This document shows, piece by piece, positions 40,496 through 52,008 of a DNA stretch of 64,000 nt. Both the position numbers and the translations under genes were made by a program. Each line of letters begins with the position of its first letter. Position 1 is the first letter of the stretch. Source of the stretch: Asterias amurensis (Eukaryota; Echinodermata; Asteroidea; Forcipulatida; Asteriidae); assembly GCF_032118995.1 (NCBI RefSeq), contig NC_092649.1, positions 27,525,927-27,589,926 of the forward strand, written 5' to 3'. The notes beneath the pieces are model-generated. The model saw only the letters and a program-made list of their open reading frames with translations, did no database searches and had not been told where the DNA came from.

Positions 40496-40821
40496 GGGAA
40501 TAACAGTGCGAGTACCCGGTCTTCACTGCGTGGTAATGACCGGGTTTGGTGGCTGGCGCTGTTAACGGACCGAGCCAGCCACCAACCAAGGCATAGTGTT
40601 AGCCAGAGGGGTGTCTGGGTGTCTTTTGGACACCCTGTTTTTAATTTGGACACCCTGTTTCATCTGTCATTTACATGTAAATTTATTGTAGGTGAACAAT
40701 TTGGACACCCAGTTTTAAAATTTCCAGCAAATTTGGACACCCTTTTACCAAATCCTGGCTAAAACCTTGAACCAAGGTCATTACCACGCAGTGAAGACCG
40801 GGTACGAACACTGTTATTCCC
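40496..40821. mobile_element. nested MITE, 326 bp, possible 8-bp target duplication
   Basis: GGGAATAACAGTGCGAGTAC at the left mirrors GTACGAACACTGTTATTCCC at the right, and both arms continue to GGTCTTCACTGCGTGGTAAT. Flanks ATTAATTA and ATTAATAA differ at one site, which would fit an 8-bp hAT-like duplication, though AT-richness makes this weak. The middle holds four ATTTGGACACCC repeats. Second copy at 47286-47611. Confidence 0.75.
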
Positions 40822-40984
40822 ATTAATAAATACCTTTTTTAGCGAATTAAATGGCTAAAATTGTCAAAATTTTGTGACTTTTCTCTCGGCGGTACTTCCA
40901 GACATGTTCAGGGGCCATATTTGAACTTTTGATCGTTCCCATCTCTTTAGTGCGTTAACCACATTACTGATCTTTGAGACCAGT

Positions 40985-41260
40985 GACTCTTTTAAATAAT
41001 GATCTGTTCAGCGCCTTCACTGGGGTCAAAGGAGGCAAATGATTGGACGATAGCTGTTCCTTGTGCATTAAAACGCGCGCATGAGCTCGGCGTCAGTTTA
41101 TACGCGCGCACATGTTACAGGCGCGCACTCAAAATTGATACATTTTCAGCGCGTGTACGCGTAAGTGCGCGAAGTTGCAATGAAACTAACCAGGATATAA
41201 ATAAGCGTGCGATAACAGTGCAACGCGCAAGGTTTACACAATGTATGCTGATTTAGTGGC
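40985..41260. other. CGCGC-rich segment inside the foldback element
   Basis: AACGCGCGCATGAGC, ACGCGCGCACATG and AGCGCGTGTACGCG contrast with the AT-rich flanks. It is the interior of the mobile element and no gene is visible. It recurs at 47775-48050. Confidence 0.5.
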
Positions 41261-42258
41261 CACTTTTTCGCTATTTTCCAAAGCCGGTCTTTATACCACC
41301 GTTAACACTCTCACACGTGACCGGGTTTTGACCAATCAGAGACTTGAAACCGTCCAAGGTATTTATTAATAATATTTAACAATTAAAATTTGTGTTTGAA
41401 TTCTTATGTGAATGTCCTTTCTGTCCTTTTTAATGTGAATTTAATATATTGAATAAGAATGGAGGTCAATTACCGCCACAGACATCATCTTCCACCCATA
41501 TCTTTTACAGATATTTTAAATGCAAACAATCATGCAATCGTCAAAATGGCTCCTTGGTCCCAACAAAATAGTAATAATTGGTTTGATTTGCTTTTACTTC
41601 ATAATCATCCTGTCACAAAGCACAAAATAGTCATAAGCGATGCAGAAATCCAAATGAAGTACCAAGGTAGGAAGTGTCTCGTGAGAAGGTACAAAGTGTC
41701 TTGTAAAGAAGGTATGAGTGTCCAAGGTACGAAGTGTCCAAAGTCACTTCGTCACTTCGTACCTTGAAAAAGTATGAAGTATGAAGTGTCCAGGGTACAA
41801 AAGTGGCAAAGGTATGAAATGTCCTGACTCCAGGCACGTTAATGTAATTTTTGTACACGCCTTTTTTGGACAGGCAATTCTGCACAAAAGTCATCCATCA
41901 TCATTTGGTAAGCCCTGTCATGTTTCAAATTCCATAAATGTAAGGAATAAAATGAAGTATGTTGGGAGTATAGGACTTTTCTAATTGTAAGAAATTTGCA
42001 ATCAAACTTGTACCACGCATAGCGACCATTAACTTGGCGTTTTTACTTTTATTATGCATGTATTGAAGGTGGGCTGTAATTTAATGTATGCAGATTGCGA
42101 CTGTGATGAGACCGTTGCGATGTTAATTTTTTTAAAGATGTTAAAAAAAAGAGCCATTGATGATTTACACTTAGGCCTACTTAGTAAATTACAGCTCAAC
42201 AAGGACAAGGTGGGCTACTCACTGTACTCTGGTCTGTAGGACCGACAGAAAGGAGACC

Positions 42259-43524
42259 AGACAACTCGTCCGTCGGACAACTCGTCCGTGCGAACAACTC
42301 AACGGTTCAGACAACTCGACGGTTCGGACAACTCCACGGATGATTTATTCAACCATCAGACAACTCGATTTGGGACCAAGACAAGGTGACGGATGACCTA
42401 GTCGGGAGGAGGGTTGGCCGTGACTGTTGGTGGCTCAGCACGGGGCAGGAGGGGGAGTCATTTTTAGTCATTATTATACACAAAGTGTCCTGGGGACATA
42501 GTTGAACAGATGTTTCTTCAACGTATGGCTTCACTGGGACACCACCACATTTTCTTGTGATTAATAAAAGATAAATTTTATAAATACAGTGATAAACTAT
42601 AGAATCGCAGGATTAATAATACAGGAAAATTTGTGTAAACATGACACAGTTACGGAGGTCAACCGCTCAACCGTCGACTTGTCTTGGCCAACCGTCAAGT
42701 AGTTGCGATAACGTAACCCTCCTCCCGACGCCCGCCAGGCCGGAGGGTTACGAGTCTGTTTTGAGCGGAAACGGTTGATCTGGTCCAACACGTACAATTT
42801 TGACAGCTAGTCACCAGATTTGCCCCATTTTTACCACTTTCAAAAATCATGACACAAATTCTGAGGGTACGAACTTAATCCGCAATGTCTAATGCAACCT
42901 GCCATAATACTCAAAACAAAACGTGTAGTTTGTGGCAATGCGTAGGGTGCATTGTGTAGCCCGGCAACTGTGCACACATGTACATGCGGTAATAATGCAC
43001 TGTACATGATTGTACGTACAGTACTGTACACCAAGTATGTATGTGAACATGTACAGGTACATGTACTGTTGAACTACACGTCACACACGTAGAGCCGAAG
43101 CTCCGCCCCACGCAGGTTCGACATTTGAACCTGTGAATTTCGCTCCGGTTCTGGTAAGTTTTTGTCCATTTTTCTTCGAAATATTTCCTCAATGGTGTTT
43201 TGTTTTGAGGATTATGGCAGGCTGCATTAGACATTGCGGATTAAGTTCGTACCCTCAGAATTTGTGTCATGATTTTTGAAAGTGGTAAAAATGGGGCAAA
43301 TCTGGTGACTAGCTGTCAAAATTGTACGTGTTGGACCAGATCAACCGTTTCCGCTCGAAACAGACTCGTAACCCTCCGGCCTGGGCGGCCGTCGGGAGGA
43401 GGGTTACGTTATTGCAACTAACCGTCAAGCTGTCTCAAAAAGTTGAGTTGTCCGAACCGTCGAGTTGTCTGAACCGTCGAGTTGTCCGAAGTGACGAGTT
43501 GTCCGATGGACGAGTTGTCCGACA
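42259..43524. mobile_element. 1.27-kb foldback element with ACAACTCGTCCG terminal arrays
   Basis: Both ends are tandem arrays of CGGACAACTCGACGGTT-like units, inverted relative to each other. Inner arms of about 222 bp (42701-42922 and 43197-43418) are nearly perfect inverted repeats, running from GATAACGTAACCCTCCTCCC to GCCATAATACTCAAAACAAA. Between the left array and left arm is about 350 bp of other sequence. No transposase frame. Second copy at 49049-50314. Confidence 0.88.
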
Positions 43525-43608
43525 TTCGATATTCGACAGAAACAGTGTTTAGACTTAGTCAGTTAGATTAGAAATAGAATAGATAGATGAAGTGGGCATG
43601 TGACTCAC

Positions 43609-43763
43609 GTGAGGGAAGAGTTTGTACCCAGCACCAATTCTACCTCCATGCCAGCACCAAGCCCATTCTCCCCCTCGGACCAGACGGCACCGTGACACTG
43701 CATTGTCCGTCACACTTTGTCTGTATGAGGAATGAGTGTGACACCGAATACCCGTGACACCAC
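43609..43763 (-). other. possible exon or leader exon, copy 1
   Basis: On the minus strand a TTGTAG acceptor and a strong donor (CCTCAC then GTGAGT) bound 155 bp. The frame starting GVTGIRCHTHSSYRQSVTDN is open throughout. No match to a known family. It could be a non-coding leader of RAB7, an exon of an unknown gene, or chance. It recurs unchanged at 50399-50553. Confidence 0.25.
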
Positions 43764-43949
43764 CTACAACACAACACTGAATGATCCATACGTAACATAC
43801 CCACTTCCGACTACGCTAAAATGACTTACAAACAATCTAAATAAGGTTGTCTGATTGTCACAGTCATGAATAAAGCCAATGAAAACCATGCCTACCTTAT
43901 AATTACCAAGAATTGTTTAATATCAACCACTTTTCTTTGATAATTGCAC

Positions 43950-44240
43950 ACTTTTCTCTTCTTTCCACGCCTCCTCTGCTGATGTTTAGTCGGAATAAAT
44001 ACTGCATACGTTAAAAAGGAATACAGGTCACGGGACCATTTCATTCAGCTGGTACTACACTAGCGCACTGTTAAACATCGACGGGGCTAGCGTGCACCAG
44101 CGAGCGAACCCGACGTCATCGTAAGCTACTTTCACGTGAGATTTTGCGTGATTACGTTATTGACAAACTTTTCTCTGACGACGCCACTACAAAAGTAGTG
44201 TCGCAATAGAAAAAGACCGTCCATTTGCAATCATTAAACA
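43950..44240. promoter_or_regulatory. possible CpG-rich promoter segment, copy 1
   Basis: Carries GACGTCA, CACGTGAG, GGTCACGGGACC, CGACGGGGCTAGCG and GCGAGCGAACCCGACG within AT-rich DNA. Vertebrate RAB7A is a TFEB (CLEAR-box) target and lies next downstream on the minus strand, but no transcript start can be proven here. Second copy at 50740-51030. Confidence 0.25.
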
Positions 44241-44753
44241 TTTTCTGAAAATCTGTTGTTGTTGTTATCGTAGTTAAGAGCTGATCTATTTGTCTTTCTA
44301 GTTTTAGTAGGAAGAAGTAAATATTGATTCGATTGATGACACAAAAAGTTTACACGGTGATGATCAAAGCGTAAAATTTACTTATTGCGCACACTTTATG
44401 CTCGCATTATAGGCTACACTGAATTATTATAGTATTACCCCCGTTGACCAATTGTATTGGCTTGCAAGCCACTAGGCATGCAGGGCCCGTTTGTAATGGT
44501 TTTGTTGAATATTCAACATCAGGGGCGGATCGATCCAGGATTTTTTTTATTCCCCCCCCCCCAGAATGAAAGAGCACGCAAAGCCTGAACATCTGACGTC
44601 ACACTTCGAGGTTTGCGGATAAAACTAGGCACGCCAGGCAGTATTTTATTTGTCTGCACTATGAAATTGCCACTGCCGTCAATGGGATTTTTTTTTTTTT
44701 GACCGTAATTTTGTTACAGTTATTCTTAAGTGCAGTGATCAATACAACAGACC

Positions 44754-45218
44754 GCCGGTGTCGCATGCAATTATGTCCCCTATGCAATACTATCCGGGGG
44801 ACATTATTGCATATGCAATAACGTTCGCCGGACGGTTTTGCATATGCAATCGTGTCCGCCCGGACGCTGTTGCAAAATGCAATTGTGTCCGGCCGGATAC
44901 ATTTGCATATGCAGTTGTTTCCGCCCGTGCAAAACCGTCCTTGCATGCAGTACATTAAACGCCCTTGGTCGACGAAACACGTTCGCCATTTTTTCTACAA
45001 TCTAAGTGCATGTTGCGAATGACATGGGAAATATTCGGCCGTTGGGTATTCGCTGCAATACATGAATATGCATACTGCATATACATTGATTCAATGTGCA
45101 GTCATCCATGTACATGTCCGCCGGATGATTTTTGCATAGCCCCGGTCACGATTGCATATGCAAAAGTGTCCGGAGCGGACAGTATTGCATGGCGGACACA
45201 ATTGCATTTGACACCGGC
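44754..45218. mobile_element. TTGCATATGCAA palindrome element, copy 1 (465 bp)
   Basis: Terminal inverted repeats: GCCGGTGTCGCATGCAATTA and, read inward from the right, GCCGGTGTCAAATGCAATTG, both continuing TGTCC. Inside, TTGCATATGCAA palindromes alternate with GTCCGCC/GGCGGAC blocks on a period of about 32-35 bp. Two ends of such arrays flank a plain middle of about 150 bp. No coding potential. Confidence 0.85.
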
Positions 45219-45524
45219 CATTTTGATTTCGCTTTGGTGACAAAAAAAATAGTTTTCAATCGAATAAGCCTGAATGAGTGAACATTCTTGTGTGTATTTG
45301 AATAAAGCAGAGTTACGCTGTCTTGATTATGGATGAATGCCGAGTCAGGAGGGAAAACACAAATTTTATTGGAGATACCTGCCGTGAATGTCTTGTTTTT
45401 CCCTAGCCCCCTAAACTGGTCCTTTGGCCCCATCACCTTTGATATAGCATTCTTCCGCTTTTGAGAAAGTTCCCTCTCAAAAATCATTTGATTTTTACCC
45501 AAAACGTGTGATTTCCCCCCTTTT

Positions 45525-45690
45525 CTAAATCAAGGCGTAGGGCTATCTACAACTTCAGAAGCATTAGATCAGTAGGTTTCATGATGCAGATCGTTGCGGA
45601 TCGTTTTTTCTCCTTAAAAAAAAAACCAAACAAAAACAAAAAATGAAATAATTTTGTATCAAAGGTGCGAGGGCCAAGGATGGGTGGATT
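45525..45690 (+). repeat. dispersed repeat, inverse of 38745-38885
   Basis: AAGGCGTAGGGCTATCTACA, GGTTTCATGATGCAGATCGT and GGGCCAAGGATGG match the left-hand copy in reverse complement, with an extra A-rich run. It recurs at 52315-52480 in the second block. Confidence 0.75.
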
Positions 45691-45994
45691 GGACCAGTAT
45701 TTTGAGGCTAGTGTCCCCCTGTCTGCTGACCCTGCAGGTCGGTGGTGATCAATGTTTTGCACAATATTGTGGTATCAAAATACTTGCTTTTTTGACAAAA
45801 AAAATACACAGGCACGTAATATACTTTGTGGGGCACCCTTCCTTCCTCCATGCAAACACCAACGATGTGTGGGGTTTTCTTTTGTTAGTTTTTCAGTTTT
45901 GTGTGGGGGCCGTGGAGTGGAGAAGTGACGCAGATAATTATTTACTTGTATTATTTGATTTACTTAAAAGTCTGGACATCAATGATGTATTGCC

Positions 45995-46088
45995 TCATGT
46001 ACGTCTCTGATACCAGTCGATAATCCCAGCATCATTTAAGGCGTCCATCAACTCGATCTCCTTCGCTAGATCGTGCACAGACGTAGCT
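45995..46088 (-). pseudogene. truncated terminal exon of the sialyltransferase (duplication remnant)
   Basis: Copy 1 of the tandem block retains the last 30 codons and the stop of the sialyltransferase terminal exon (from [10 protein letters not shown] to WYQRRT). It is cut off at the duplication boundary after the base that ends Val344. It lacks motif S, a splice acceptor and all upstream exons, so it cannot encode an enzyme. Confidence 0.9.
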
Positions 46089-47089
46089 CAACACACAACA
46101 TCACTCAACACATTCAAGGCACTTCTGAAAGCCCACTTGTTTCAGGAGGCCTACCATCAATGACTTTTTATTTCTTCTGTGCCTCAGCGCCTTTGAGCAA
46201 ACTTTTGATTTAGGCGCTATACAAATTACGTTTGATTGATTGATTGATTGATTGATTAGGATGTTGAAAACAACAATGCCGATATGGATGTTGGTTTTGA
46301 AATCATCAAAATATTCTTTTTTTCAAAGACTGTACAATATTCCAGGATACGTTATTTTAAAACCACCTTTGCGTCTTTTCCAAAGAATTTCTAATAATCT
46401 GACAGGTAATTCAAGATTTGTTTGAGCGCAACCCACTTAGGCCTTAACCCATACACTTTGTATCTACGTCTTCACATCTAGACATGATGGTCTCTCTTTA
46501 GGCAGTGCCGTTCTTGAAATGTTTATGTGCTGTGTGAATATATATGACGTCAGCCTAATGTTTCTTAAAGCGCTGCCATTAGAAAGATGTTAATAAATCC
46601 ATCACCTCGATCCCATGGTTATTATGCTAACTTTATTATTTACGAACTGAGTGTTGCCGTGGCCACTCGTGAGTGCGAAGCTTTAGGGGACATTCCCTTG
46701 GCCAGAAATCACCACTTTGTCGGGAAATGTCGGATTATGGTCGGACACACAGAAAATACAGGTCAAACTACTTGCCCTCATCTGGCTTTCAACTCACTTG
46801 GGTTGGTAGTTGGTACCACCACTTACAATCATCACCTCCATTAATACATTTAAAATCCACAAAAGAGGCCATACAAAATTGTTAAAACCTGTTTCATAAT
46901 CTTATCCTTGTTTTAGCTACTGGTAAACTTGGTTTTACAGTTTCAGATTCATACTAACCCTGGACGATAGCGAAAATTTTTACTGGCGATATATTGTCCG
47001 ATACATGACGAATTATCGTGAATTTTTTTTTAAACGGAAACCCCAGGCACGGGCCCCGACTTCTCATGATCAACAGGCAAAGAATCGTG

Positions 47090-48620
47090 GATGTCAGACA
47101 CTTCGTACCTTAGCCACTTCGTACCCTGGACACTCCGTAACTTCGGGACACTTCGTACCGTAACCAAATTGGTCACTTCGTACTCTTGGTTGGGTATGAA
47201 GTGACCATCAGCTGAGTCACTTTGTACATTTATAAAAATGTGGGCTCCTCAATAAGGTAATGTTCGTTGAGATACAAATTAATTAGGGAATAACAGTGCG
47301 AGTACCCGGTCTTCACTGCGTGGTAATGACCGGGTTTGGTGGCTGGCGCTGTTAACGGACCGAGCCAGCCACCAACCAAGGCATAGTGTTAGCCAGAGGG
47401 GTGTCTGGGTGTCTTTTGGACACCCTGTTTTTAATTTGGACACCCTGTTTCATCTGTCATTTACATGTAAATTTATTGTAGGTGAACAATTTGGACACCC
47501 AGTTTTAAAATTTCCAGCAAATTTGGACACCCTTTTACCAAATCCTGGCTAAAACCTTGAACCAAGGTCATTACCACGCAGTGAAGACCGGGTACGAACA
47601 CTGTTATTCCCATTAATAAATACCTTTTTTAGCGAATTAAATGGCTAAAATTGTCAAAATTTTGTGACTTTTCTCTCGGCGGTACTTCCAGACATGTTCA
47701 GGGGCCATATTTGAACTTTTGATCGTTCCCATCTCTTTAGTGCGTTAACCACATTACTGATCTTTGAGACCAGTGACTCTTTTAAATAATGATCTGTTCA
47801 GCGCCTTCACTGGGGTCAAAGGAGGCAAATGATTGGACGATAGCTGTTCCTTGTGCATTAAAACGCGCGCATGAGCTCGGCGTCAGTTTATACGCGCGCA
47901 CATGTTACAGGCGCGCACTCAAAATTGATACATTTTCAGCGCGTGTACGCGTAAGTGCGCGAAGTTGCAATGAAACTAACCAGGATATAAATAAGCGTGC
48001 GATAACAGTGCAACGCGCAAGGTTTACACAATGTATGCTGATTTAGTGGCCACTTTTTCGCTATTTTCCAAAGCCGGTCTTTATACCACCGTTAACACTC
48101 TCACACGTGACCGGGTTTTGACCAATCAGAGACTTGAAACCGTCCAAGGTATTTATTAATAATATTTAACAATTAAAATTTGTGTTTGAATTCTTATGTG
48201 AATGTCCTTTCTGTCCTTTTTAATGTGAATTTAATATATTGAATAAGAATGGAGGTCAATTACCGCCACAGACATCATCTTCCACCCATATCTTTTACAG
48301 ATATTTTAAATGCAAACAATCATGCAATCGTCAAAATGGCTCCTTGGTCCCAACAAAATAGTAATAATTGGTTTGATTTGCTTTTACTTCATAATCATCC
48401 TGTCACAAAGCACAAAATAGTCATAAGCGATGCAGAAATCCAAATGAAGTACCAAGGTAGGAAGTGTCTCGTGAGAAGGTACAAAGTGTCTTGTAAAGAA
48501 GGTATGAGTGTCCAAGGTACGAAGTGTCCAAAGTCACTTCGTCACTTCGTACCTTGAAAAAGTATGAAGTATGAAGTGTCCAGGGTACAAAAGTGGCAAA
48601 GGTATGAAATGTCCTGACTC
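47090..48620. mobile_element. CACTTCGTACC foldback element, second copy
   Basis: Duplicate of 40300-41830 by the segmental duplication rather than by a new insertion; it includes the nested MITE at 47286-47611. Confidence 0.8.
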
Positions 48621-49048
48621 CAGGCACGTTAATGTAATTTTTGTACACGCCTTTTTTGGACAGGCAATTCTGCACAAAAGTCATCCATCATCATTTGGTA
48701 AGCCCTGTCATGTTTCAAATTCCATAAATGTAAGGAATAAAATGAAGTATGTTGGGAGTATAGGACTTTTCTAATTGTAAGAAATTTGCAATCAAACTTG
48801 TACCACGCATAGCGACCATTAACTTGGCGTTTTTACTTTTATTATGCATGTATTGAAGGTGGGCTGTAATTTAATGTATGCAGATTGCGACTGTGATGAG
48901 ACCGTTGCGATGTTAATTTTTTTAAAGATGTTAAAAAAAAGAGCCATTGATGATTTACACTTAGGCCTACTTAGTAAATTACAGCTCAACAAGGACAAGG
49001 TGGGCTACTCACTGTACTCTGGTCTGTAGGACCGACAGAAAGGAGACC

Positions 49049-50314
49049 AGACAACTCGTCCGTCGGACAACTCGTCCGTGCGAACAACTCAACGGTTCAG
49101 ACAACTCGACGGTTCGGACAACTCCACGGATGATTTATTCAACCATCAGACAACTCGATTTGGGACCAAGACAAGGTGACGGATGACCTAGTCGGGAGGA
49201 GGGTTGGCCGTGACTGTTGGTGGCTCAGCACGGGGCAGGAGGGGGAGTCATTTTTAGTCATTATTATACACAAAGTGTCCTGGGGACATAGTTGAACAGA
49301 TGTTTCTTCAACGTATGGCTTCACTGGGACACCACCACATTTTCTTGTGATTAATAAAAGATAAATTTTATAAATACAGTGATAAACTATAGAATCGCAG
49401 GATTAATAATACAGGAAAATTTGTGTAAACATGACACAGTTACGGAGGTCAACCGCTCAACCGTCGACTTGTCTTGGCCAACCGTCAAGTAGTTGCGATA
49501 ACGTAACCCTCCTCCCGACGCCCGCCAGGCCGGAGGGTTACGAGTCTGTTTTGAGCGGAAACGGTTGATCTGGTCCAACACGTACAATTTTGACAGCTAG
49601 TCACCAGATTTGCCCCATTTTTACCACTTTCAAAAATCATGACACAAATTCTGAGGGTACGAACTTAATCCGCAATGTCTAATGCAACCTGCCATAATAC
49701 TCAAAACAAAACGTGTAGTTTGTGGCAATGCGTAGGGTGCATTGTGTAGCCCGGCAACTGTGCACACATGTACATGCGGTAATAATGCACTGTACATGAT
49801 TGTACGTACAGTACTGTACACCAAGTATGTATGTGAACATGTACAGGTACATGTACTGTTGAACTACACGTCACACACGTAGAGCCGAAGCTCCGCCCCA
49901 CGCAGGTTCGACATTTGAACCTGTGAATTTCGCTCCGGTTCTGGTAAGTTTTTGTCCATTTTTCTTCGAAATATTTCCTCAATGGTGTTTTGTTTTGAGG
50001 ATTATGGCAGGCTGCATTAGACATTGCGGATTAAGTTCGTACCCTCAGAATTTGTGTCATGATTTTTGAAAGTGGTAAAAATGGGGCAAATCTGGTGACT
50101 AGCTGTCAAAATTGTACGTGTTGGACCAGATCAACCGTTTCCGCTCGAAACAGACTCGTAACCCTCCGGCCTGGGCGGCCGTCGGGAGGAGGGTTACGTT
50201 ATTGCAACTAACCGTCAAGCTGTCTCAAAAAGTTGAGTTGTCCGAACCGTCGAGTTGTCTGAACCGTCGAGTTGTCCGAAGTGACGAGTTGTCCGATGGA
50301 CGAGTTGTCCGACA
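49049..50314. mobile_element. ACAACTCGTCCG foldback element, second copy
   Basis: Duplicate of 42259-43524, carried along by the segmental duplication. Inner arms at about 49491-49712 and 49987-50208. Confidence 0.88.
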
Positions 50315-50398
50315 TTCGATATTCGACAGAAACAGTGTTTAGACTTAGTCAGTTAGATTAGAAATAGAATAGATAGATGAAGTGGGCATGTGACTCAC

Positions 50399-50553
50399 GT
50401 GAGGGAAGAGTTTGTACCCAGCACCAATTCTACCTCCATGCCAGCACCAAGCCCATTCTCCCCCTCGGACCAGACGGCACCGTGACACTGCATTGTCCGT
50501 CACACTTTGTCTGTATGAGGAATGAGTGTGACACCGAATACCCGTGACACCAC
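50399..50553 (-). other. possible exon or leader exon, copy 2
   Basis: Unchanged copy of 43609-43763 with the same acceptor and donor. Confidence 0.2.
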
Positions 50554-51543
50554 CTACAACACAACACTGAATGATCCATACGTAACATACCCACTTCCGA
50601 CTACGCTAAAATGACTTACAAACAATCTAAATAAGGTTGTCTGATTGTCACAGTCATGAATAAAGCCAATGAAAACCATGCCTACCTTATAATTACCAAG
50701 AATTGTTTAATATCAACCACTTTTCTTTGATAATTGCACACTTTTCTCTTCTTTCCACGCCTCCTCTGCTGATGTTTAGTCGGAATAAATACTGCATACG
50801 TTAAAAAGGAATACAGGTCACGGGACCATTTCATTCAGCTGGTACTACACTAGCGCACTGTTAAACATCGACGGGGCTAGCGTGCACCAGCGAGCGAACC
50901 CGACGTCATCGTAAGCTACTTTCACGTGAGATTTTGCGTGATTACGTTATTGACAAACTTTTCTCTGACGACGCCACTACAAAAGTAGTGTCGCAATAGA
51001 AAAAGACCGTCCATTTGCAATCATTAAACATTTTCTGAAAATCTGTTGTTGTTGTTATCGTAGTTAAGAGCTGATCTATTTGTCTTTCTAGTTTTAGTAG
51101 GAAGAAGTAAATATTGATTCGATTGATGACACAAAAAGTTTACACGGTGATGATCAAAGCGTAAAATTTACTTATTGCGCACACTTTATGCTCGCATTAT
51201 AGGCTACACTGAATTATTATAGTATTACCCCCGTTGACCAATTGTATTGGCTTGCAAGCCACTAGGCATGCAGGGCCCGTTTGTAATGGTTTTGTTGAAT
51301 ATTCAACATCAGGGGCGGATCGATCCAGGATTTTTTTTATTCCCCCCCCCCCAGAATGAAAGAGCACGCAAAGCCTGAACATCTGACGTCACACTTCGAG
51401 GTTTGCGGATAAAACTAGGCACGCCAGGCAGTATTTTATTTGTCTGCACTATGAAATTGCCACTGCCGTCAATGGGATTTTTTTTTTTTTGACCGTAATT
51501 TTGTTACAGTTATTCTTAAGTGCAGTGATCAATACAACAGACC

Positions 51544-52008
51544 GCCGGTGTCGCATGCAATTATGTCCCCTATGCAATACTATCCGGGGGACATTATTGC
51601 ATATGCAATAACGTTCGCCGGACGGTTTTGCATATGCAATCGTGTCCGCCCGGACGCTGTTGCAAAATGCAATTGTGTCCGGCCGGATACATTTGCATAT
51701 GCAGTTGTTTCCGCCCGTGCAAAACCGTCCTTGCATGCAGTACATTAAACGCCCTTGGTCGACGAAACACGTTCGCCATTTTTTCTACAATCTAAGTGCA
51801 TGTTGCGAATGACATGGGAAATATTCGGCCGTTGGGTATTCGCTGCAATACATGAATATGCATACTGCATATACATTGATTCAATGTGCAGTCATCCATG
51901 TACATGTCCGCCGGATGATTTTTGCATAGCCCCGGTCACGATTGCATATGCAAAAGTGTCCGGAGCGGACAGTATTGCATGGCGGACACAATTGCATTTG
52001 ACACCGGC
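51544..52008. mobile_element. TTGCATATGCAA palindrome element, copy 2
   Basis: Identical to 44754-45218 through the segmental duplication. Confidence 0.85.

Larger units (their letters stand above)
40300..41830. mobile_element. 1.5-kb foldback-type element with CACTTCGTACC terminal repeats
   Basis: The left end reads GACACTTCGTACCTTAGCCA then CTTCGTACCCTGGACACTCC. The right end read inward gives GACATTTCATACCTTTGCCA then CTTTTGTACCCTGGACACTT. Each end is an irregular tandem array of ACACTTCGTACC-like units. A separate MITE sits inside at 40496-40821. No transposase is visible. An exact second copy lies at 47090-48620. Confidence 0.8.
39303..46088 (+). repeat. tandem segmental duplication, copy 1 (6,786 bp)
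   Basis: The block from ACACAACATCACTCAACAC to GTGCACAGACGTAGCT recurs 6,790 bp downstream. It holds the LINE 3' end, two foldback elements, a nested MITE, a CpG-rich stretch, the TTGCATATGCAA element and the 3' end of the sialyltransferase gene. In every stretch I compared, including homopolymers and open frames, the copies were identical. Confidence 0.97.

Noticed and set aside
41459-41767. 102-codon open frame repeated at 48249-48557
   Set aside because: Its identical second copy comes from the tandem duplication, and the 3' half is the CACTTCGTACC array. No homology recognised.
43322-43552. Matching plus- and minus-strand frames beginning MYVLDQINRFRSKQTRNPPA
   Set aside because: The shared start is caused by the 222-bp inverted arms, not by a gene pair.
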